Assembly (NCBI RefSeq): GCF_901933205.1
Contig: NC_044573.1
Coordinates: 32,237,493-32,301,492, forward strand
DNA from: Camarhynchus parvulus
Taxonomy: Eukaryota > Chordata > Aves > Passeriformes > Thraupidae
Length of the DNA stretch: 64,000 nucleotides
Direction: 5' to 3'
Below the pieces are notes generated by a model, which saw only the letters and a program-made list of their open reading frames with translations, was not told the DNA's origin and ran no database searches. Shown here one piece after another: positions 57,441 to 64,000 of the stretch (position 1 is the stretch's first letter; each line of letters starts with the position of its first letter). The translations under genes and the position numbers were made by a program.

Positions 57441-60400
57441 TTTATTCCTAAGTCATCCACTGTTACTAAATGTAGCACTGGAGATCATCAGGAACTGGTT
57501 ACTATCCCAGAATGCCTATTGGCATTTGAAACAGCAAATCACTCTGGAGCAGTTATGCATCTATTCCTTTTCTAGAGTAAATGAGGTGGTTTGGCTTTCA
57601 TTATTAGGTACAGGAAAAGGTCATAGTTGCAGTGATAGAGCTGTTTTTTAATGCATTTTCTTCCACCACTGAAGAATAGGAATGCTGTCAATTGTGAGTA
57701 CTCTATACTTGGAACATGTCCTGAAGATAAGTTTGACTTCCTGAAGGGAAGTGCAGGGATCTGAGAGCTGATTTACAGAGCAGCCATAAAATGAGACTGT
57801 GTGGTTTAAATGTACTCACAGTTGTTCAGGGATATTTGTGAGATGGTGGCAGTGCCTTGCATGGAAAAGATCAAGCTAATGAAAAATGTGACTCATGGCA
57901 GTCCATAAGATACTCATATTTGTTTAGGAGAATTGCTGTTTGTAACCTCTTGAAGAGAAGGAATGATGAGAATAAAGTAGAAGAAAATATAAAGGTCTGG
58001 GGTTTTGTTGGAGTTGAACCTATGAGTTTTAGGTACATTCTTTTAAATCAGAGAGCACTCTGACTGTATTGTCTTTACAGACAATTCAAATACCCTGCAG
58101 GGAGCTTTCTGCTTGAAAATGAAATACAGTTTTGTTCTTGTCAGTACCAACTGTTCTCAACATAACTACAGGCATGTGAGAAACAGGATAATAAAAAGCT
58201 GATTTGAAGTCAGTTTTTTGAAATTATGTTGTTTCCTTCTATGAAGTTCAAGAGTTCAGAATGTTCTTGAGAAAAGTGTAACAAGCAAGAGATGTTGTAC
58301 ATAAGTGTGTTAAGAAATAGTAAACTTGGAAAAAGTTGCTTAACTGGTATATTCAGGGTTTCTTTTGCAGTTTTCTAATCATAGCTGGAAATGTTTATCA
58401 AGATTTGGTTTCAGTCATTCCTGCTCTAGTGGCTCAAAGCCTTCGACCCTACTTAGTATTTGTGTTTTCCTGTCCGATGATGGTCCACAAATGACTGTTT
58501 ATTGCAGATCCCCCAGCTTGTGTGTGTCTCCAGGTTGCTTTAACTTCTCCTTCCAAGCTCTGAATCCCTCTTTTGTGTATACCAGACAAGTTCCAGTTTG
58601 AGTTTTTGCTTGAATCTTTCTTCACCTTTCATTCAATATTCATGTGGGCAGCTTGACTGGGCCTCAAAACTGATTTGTGGGAGTGGAAATACATTGAGCT
58701 GATTGGGATATGTCTGAGTTGCCCTGGTTGGGCTAGCAAGCTGGGGAGAGAGGATGGTACCATGAGTCAAAATAATTCTCAGCAGAAGGTGCCTGTAGAT
58801 GGGCTCTGTGTATATGGTAGGAAAACTACTTAAACCTCAGTAAAGGATTCTACTGAGTTGCTATTTATAATGGCTTTGGTAGATTTAACCTTGAAATTTC
58901 ATGTCTGAGAATGTAAGGCTAATTTGTAGGATTGAGAGAGACTTCAATGACCCCTATCTTAACTCAGCTGTCAGAAAGACAGATTAACCCCCTTCCAAGA
59001 TCTTTCTTATCATTCATCACTTCTGTTTCAGTCTGAGAGCTCAACTACTCACTTTCAGTTGCCCACAAACACACTGCTTGTGGATGATAAGGAGGCATTT
59101 GTTAAATCATTTTGGGAAATGAAAGCTTAGAGAGGTAAGCTAATTTTGGCAACCTTTTGGTTAGTTTTCTTCCCTTATTCCCAAAATTACAAGTAATTTG
59201 CAATATGCTGGTTCACTTCAAAAGTTACAGTAGTTCTTAGCATGAATGAAATATACGTCAAACTACATTGACTGTACTCTTTGGATATTGCAAGTCCAAT
59301 ATATATTCCTTCAGAAACGAAGTCTAATAATAGATCTAAGAGTAGAAATAGCTTGTAAGGTTCTATTCAATAGTTGAATGTTCTGCACTGGTCACTACAT
59401 GTTCTTGTAGGTTAGTTATTTGCATCTGAAGTTGAGAAAAATAATTTCATTCTATGTAACTTTTCTCATTTCCTCTGTTTCTCCCTTGTTGGGAAAAACC
59501 TGCATTCAAAAATAGTTCTTATTTTGGGGCTGAGTACTTCTTGGGTTTCTCAAGGGGCAGAAGTGGGTGGAGGTGAGTGTTTTGTTGCTTTGATATTTTG
59601 GTTTTTTTTTAATGTTGACATTTTTTAGTACTTTTTAGTAGTGGAAAAATGCGCTTTTTCGGACTAATTTCTAGCAGCATATTAGAGGCTAGTTTAGATC
59701 TCCCTGATTCCATGCACTGCTTCTTTGTCTTTCTACATGTTAAGTGTGTGTGAAGGTACAGTTTTACTTCTTGCTTCTCTGGTAAGGAGGCAAGCTGGGA
59801 GTTGCTTTGTTCTTCACTGTAGTGTAAGGCTGATTCTTAGCTAACAGAGACGGAAGCTGGAAGCAGCAAAGTTTGTGTAGAGTTTACCACATTTAAACCA
59901 GTGTAGGAAGAAAACAAATTCTCAGAAATTAATATCTGAGTATATTTGTTTCAAAGCTGAGTAGTGAGAGTATGGTCTGGGCAAATTACTTGCTATGATC
60001 ATGTGTTGCTCTTTTGATGTATTGGAAAGGAAGCTCAGAAAGACAATTTAGAAGAGTGAGGTTATTCAAGTTTAAAAAGAAAAGTTCTGTCAAGAAAAAT
60101 GATTCTAAGAGCAGTTCAAGGAAAAAAACCAAAACATGAAGGATGAAATATTGCAGAATTATAATGCTGTAATTTTTAACCTATGCCAAAGACTGCTTTT
60201 CAATCACTGTGCATAAATTTTAGTCCAGCATTCTGCATATCATTTATGTAGACAGCTTTTCAGTCACCTGAGTCAATTTCATTATCATGGGATAACATTC
60301 TCTGTTCATTCCATTCGCTTCCAGATATTCCATTTTAAGTTCCACTTAGCCTCACAGGTAAACTGCAAACTGTATGTTTCACGATATCTCCTGCATGCTT

Positions 60401-61949
60401 CATGCTTTACTGATTTCTGTGGATCTGCTTGCACAGATAAGTACTTGGCTGCTTGGGGGCTGCTGTAGGGAAACCCAGAGCATTTGGTGTTTCGGGCTTC
60501 AGACCTCAGCCTTCCTCTGATGGACTTACTGGGACATGAAGTTCTGAAGTCAGTATTCATTCTGGGCATAGTTTAAAAAAGAAAAAGAGAGAATTCCTGC
60601 TTTTAAGTTTGAGAATATTTTAGAAAAAACTCTGAACCTTCCTATTTTAAAGGGCATGATGTGTTCTAAGAGACTATTGGCACCGTAAAGGTGCAAAACT
60701 ACTGTGTTGAAAGATCGACAGGCAAACATGTCTGTGAAAATGGACAATCTACAGAACTTGCATGGGACAAAACCTCTTCCCTGACTCTGTTATTGCAGGT
60801 CATAGGTTGTTCAACCACTTTTGTGCAGTGTCCTCCCTTGTAACATGAATGAGAGAATAAATAATGCCAAGAACTGTTGAACTGATGACTTATTTCCTTC
60901 TCCATAGTTCTAAGCAGTTGCTTTTGTTTTTTTTTAAATTTTTCATTGTTTCCCTTCTTTAGTATTTGAATACATGAACTTGTTCTGTTTATTAGCTCTT
61001 GAATCTGGAAAATATCCTATGTCATAGAGGCCCCAACTTGTACCTGACACAAGTCTAAGAAGAAAGGAGAAATATTTTGGGCTATTATTGATGGAGACTT
61101 ATCTCAGGAAACTGTTACTGGAAGCACTTTTAAAGTAGAAAAAAATCTTTCCACAACTTGATTGTTATAATATCAAGTACAAGAGTTGCCAAGCCTTCAA
61201 AAAATCAAAAGACTGACATGATAAATACCAGCTTCCGTAATACGACACTTTAATTTTAAAATGTACTTTGAAAATGTTGCTGTTTAGCAGTGTCTGTGTG
61301 AGGAGGAGTGGGGATGGGTTCAGAATTTCTGGAAGTTTGGTACAGTCTCTGAAATAACCTTGACCACCTCCTGGTAGTGCCACCATGTTGACCCTCCCAA
61401 GCTCTAACAAATGCTGTTCTCCCCTGCAGCCACCCTGCTGCCCTCCCAGAGCTTGCTGAGATCTTGGGAAGGATGAGTAGCAGCTGGTGGCTCCTTCTCT
61501 GGCAAATTACAGGGCTGAAAGGAATAATTTCCAGCTAATCTTCCCTGTTCTTTCCCCCCATACCTGCTCTGCTGGACAGAAAAGAGGAATTTTCTCCCCT
61601 TCTGCAAGAAGAGAAAAATGCACTTCCCAAAGCTTTGACAAACTGTTGGGTTCTACCAGATCAAAGTTTCTCTACTGTCTTGTTGTGTTTAATGTACTGT
61701 ATTTTGGGGTACTTTTTGAGGGTAGAGTTAAAAATGTGAGTGCTTGAATGAATAAAATAGCTTTAAAAATCATAGAACAACTTTGCCAAAGTGTGACTGC
61801 AGGTAGAAACACTGACGTATTTTGCAGTTACAGCAGAGACTGTTCCTTGTCAGTGGCTTGCTCTGGTTTCATGATTAGGAGGCTATTAAGTGATTGTGTA
61901 GTGCTTTTTAAGGATTATCAGATCTTTGGTTTAACTTCCATTAGAAACC

Positions 61950-62060
61950 AAACCAAAACATACCCCCAAACAAAAAAAAAAACAAAACAAAAAAAAACCC
62001 AACCCCCCCCCCACCAAAAACCAAAGGGAAAAAAAAAACCAAAAACCAAACCCAAAAACC
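61950..62060. repeat. A/C-rich low-complexity tract
   Basis: Runs of 8-11 A alternate with C runs, including one of ten C (about 62003-62013), over about 110 bp. It produces Lys/Pro-rich and Phe/Gly-rich pseudo-proteins on the two strands that are not real. Confidence 0.85.
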
Positions 62061-63904
62061 TCCCGCAGCTTCAAGTAATACCTTTTCTGTTTCACAAAGA
62101 AACAATTCTGTTCTATAATTGAACCATTTCAATTTAACTGCTACTTTAAAAAATACTTCTTGTAGCTTTTTTTTTTCCTGCTCTCCCCTAGTCAAAAGCA
62201 ATGTAATGAATGTAGCCAAGATGGTTTGATCAGGTTTGCTGGAGCAGTGAAATGATTCATTAATAAATTGGTGAGCTAGAGAGTCAGAAAACTACTATGG
62301 GAATGGGCAAGGACCTGAGGAATACCAAGGCAAATCTTTGCTTACTAACATCAGGTGTGAGAGAGAAAAGTCAGTTTCTGAAGAAGCAGTTCCACCTTAG
62401 ACTCTAGGTTTGGTTTTGCCTCTTACTCACTGGAGATGATGGTTAACCCAGTCTTAAAAGGACAGGAGTGATCAGATCTAGCAGAGAAATGGTGTTTGTG
62501 TGAGTGTGGACACTTCGTTCTGACTTGCCTGTGGAAGTCTCTGCATGCCCTTCCCTATTGGGCTGCTCCCATATTGCCCCCCTGTCTGCTTTAGTGCCTG
62601 AACAAATCTGGTGCTTTAGAGCATCTCAGGATAATCAGGCATCAGTCTGCTCAGTGATTCCAGCCCACAAACATAATTTAAAGGAACAAGAGAAATCAAA
62701 ATGGCCACATTTCCCTTGAAATATAAATTCTGAACCTGAATTTCCCATCAACGTGTGAGCATTGGTGTGCACATATGTAGGCACTGTGTGTGTCTTTGTG
62801 TTATATGTGTTCACAAAATTATCAAATGGATAAGAACAACAACAATACATATATTTTGGGATCTGAGCATAATTACCCACAAATAGAAGATCTGGGGATT
62901 TTTTTCCCGTTTGTTTGCCATTAGTGGGTATTTTCAAGAAAATACTGTGTTCTAATGAAAACCTAGCAGTTGGTTTTTCATATGCATGCACATAATCCAC
63001 TCAAGCTATTCCCTATTCACCTCATCCAACTCAGTTCCCTCCTTCCATTTAGGAAATTCAGCATTCTCTAAAGCCCAGATAGGGGTTATCAATCATGTTC
63101 AATATTAGGTTACTTGCAGAAGAGAGTCATTACCTTTAATGTGTAATAACTGTGCCATGAAGATAATACAATAAAATCCAAGAAATGTAATTTACAAAGG
63201 CTTCCTGCTCAAGCTTAAAAAAAAAAGTTATAATCCCATCCTTAGGGTCACAGAAAATCTTGTTTATTTTATTCCTTCTACTTTGTTTGTGTCTTTTGGG
63301 GCTTCTTGCAGAGTCATGCATCATCTGCCTGGGATGGTTCTCGGTGTGGGCCTGCTGCATTCAGCTATTTCTATAGAAACACCCAAGGATATTGGTGGTG
63401 TAGTACAACTGCTGTGTAGCACAGAGAGCAACCAACCATTGTTTTGGATTGTCATTGTAATGGTCCTGCTGAAAAATCCTACCATTTGATGGATTACAGG
63501 GAGTAGGACTGTACTTCTGACATAGGTGTGAATGGTGCCCAAATTGAGGTTCTGGAAACTTGGAAAATGTTGTTTTGTGGTCAAATGTGCCCCCAGAGAA
63601 GCAAATGGCTGTTTTTTGGAGTGGCTTCAATGGAAGGGAGGGTCAGGGTATGGAGTTGCTGTTGACCTTTTCCTTTGGCTTTGTTCTCTAGCACTGACAC
63701 ACAACTGTGCCTGGCAGTCCCTCTGAAAGGGAGCAAGGTAGTGCCAGCTTTAGAAAGTAGGAAAGTTAATAGCAAAGAGGAAATAAATAGCAAAGAGGAT
63801 TTCTGTCTTGGGAAGAGCAGTGTAACCTGGTTATTTCAAGCAGCCTTTTGTGAGAGAGTCCCTGCTCTGTCTGGATTTCTTAGTAACCATTTAATGCAGT
63901 GGTT

Positions 63905-63930
63905 CATTTATTTATTTATTTATTTATTTT
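63905..63930. repeat. (ATTT)n microsatellite
   Basis: Six to seven uninterrupted ATTT units beginning after GGTTC. A length-variable site is likely. Confidence 0.9.
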
Positions 63931-64000
63931 AAATCTGGCAGTGGCAGATCCAAGCACTGCAGTTTTAGACTTGAACAGTGTTTCTCCACTCCTGGAGATG

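Larger units (their letters stand above)
55425..64000 (+). other. KIF26B intron 2, last part to the window edge
   Basis: About 8.6 kb of AT-rich intron. It contains A/C-rich low-complexity tracts at 57358-57440 and 61950-62060, a short T run at about 62167-62176, an 18-bp imperfect tandem duplication near 63768-63800, and an (ATTT)n microsatellite at 63905-63930. No KIF26B exon, RNA gene or clear transposon is visible. The expected exon 3, with its second Cys-x2-Cys motif, must lie to the right of the window. Confidence 0.55.

Noticed and set aside
61748..62219. Lys/Pro-rich plus frame and Phe/Gly-rich minus frame near 62 kb
   Set aside because: Both are translations of a low-complexity A/C tract.
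1..64000. tRNA, snRNA, rRNA or CRISPR features
   Set aside because: I looked for typical T-loop and B-box strings, U6/U2-like starts and regularly spaced repeats and saw none. A covariance-model search would be more sensitive.

Overview
The window is vertebrate nuclear DNA, almost certainly from a bird and probably a neoavian or passerine. It has spliced coding exons with consensus splice sites, a GC-rich CpG island inside AT-rich non-coding sequence, an avian-type CR1 LINE copy ending in the typical ATTCTATGAT-like repeats, and several LTRs that match the bird ERVL-type families beginning TGTCATGGTTTAACCCC or TGTCATGGTTTGAC. There are no operons, bacterial genes, CRISPR arrays or phage genes.

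The only protein-coding gene I can support is the 5' end of KIF26B on the + strand. Exon 1 codes 21 residues (8168-8230). A 231-bp intron follows, then exon 2 codes 134 residues (8462-8863). After that a single intron runs to the right edge of the window (more than 55 kb) with no recognisable further exon. The first 155 residues match the KIF26B N-terminus closely, including the Ser-Pro-Gly-rich tract and the following Cys-x2-Cys motif. The next expected exon, which carries a second Cys-x2-Cys motif, was not found.

Layout: 1-5.6 kb is upstream non-coding sequence with an old LTR remnant at about 0.4-0.5 kb. At 5.62-6.26 kb lies an upstream CpG-rich block containing a 28-bp minisatellite. 6.3-7.3 kb is ordinary AT-rich sequence. 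7.4-8.9 kb is the GC-rich promoter, 5' UTR and first-exon region of KIF26B, with two upstream ORFs. 8.9-64 kb is intron 2. Its recognisable content is a solo LTR at 16.1 kb, an LTR-like element at 29.9 kb, a degraded LTR piece at 36.4 kb, a CR1 tail at 40.3 kb, a possible old CR1 coding fragment at 45.9 kb, a CR1 3' end at 52.2 kb, a 1.25-kb solo LTR at 54.2 kb, some simple repeats, and two notable inverted repeats. The rest is unannotated intron, parts of which may be conserved regulatory sequence.

The most interesting signals are modest: LTRs in the intron that all lie antisense to KIF26B, a 224-codon open frame inside the 54.2-kb LTR, a perfect 30-bp palindrome at 26.5 kb, and two upstream ORFs ahead of the KIF26B start, one overlapping it. 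I did not find a previously undescribed gene system. Assignments of repeat families and of KIF26B rest on remembered family sequences, since no search was run.
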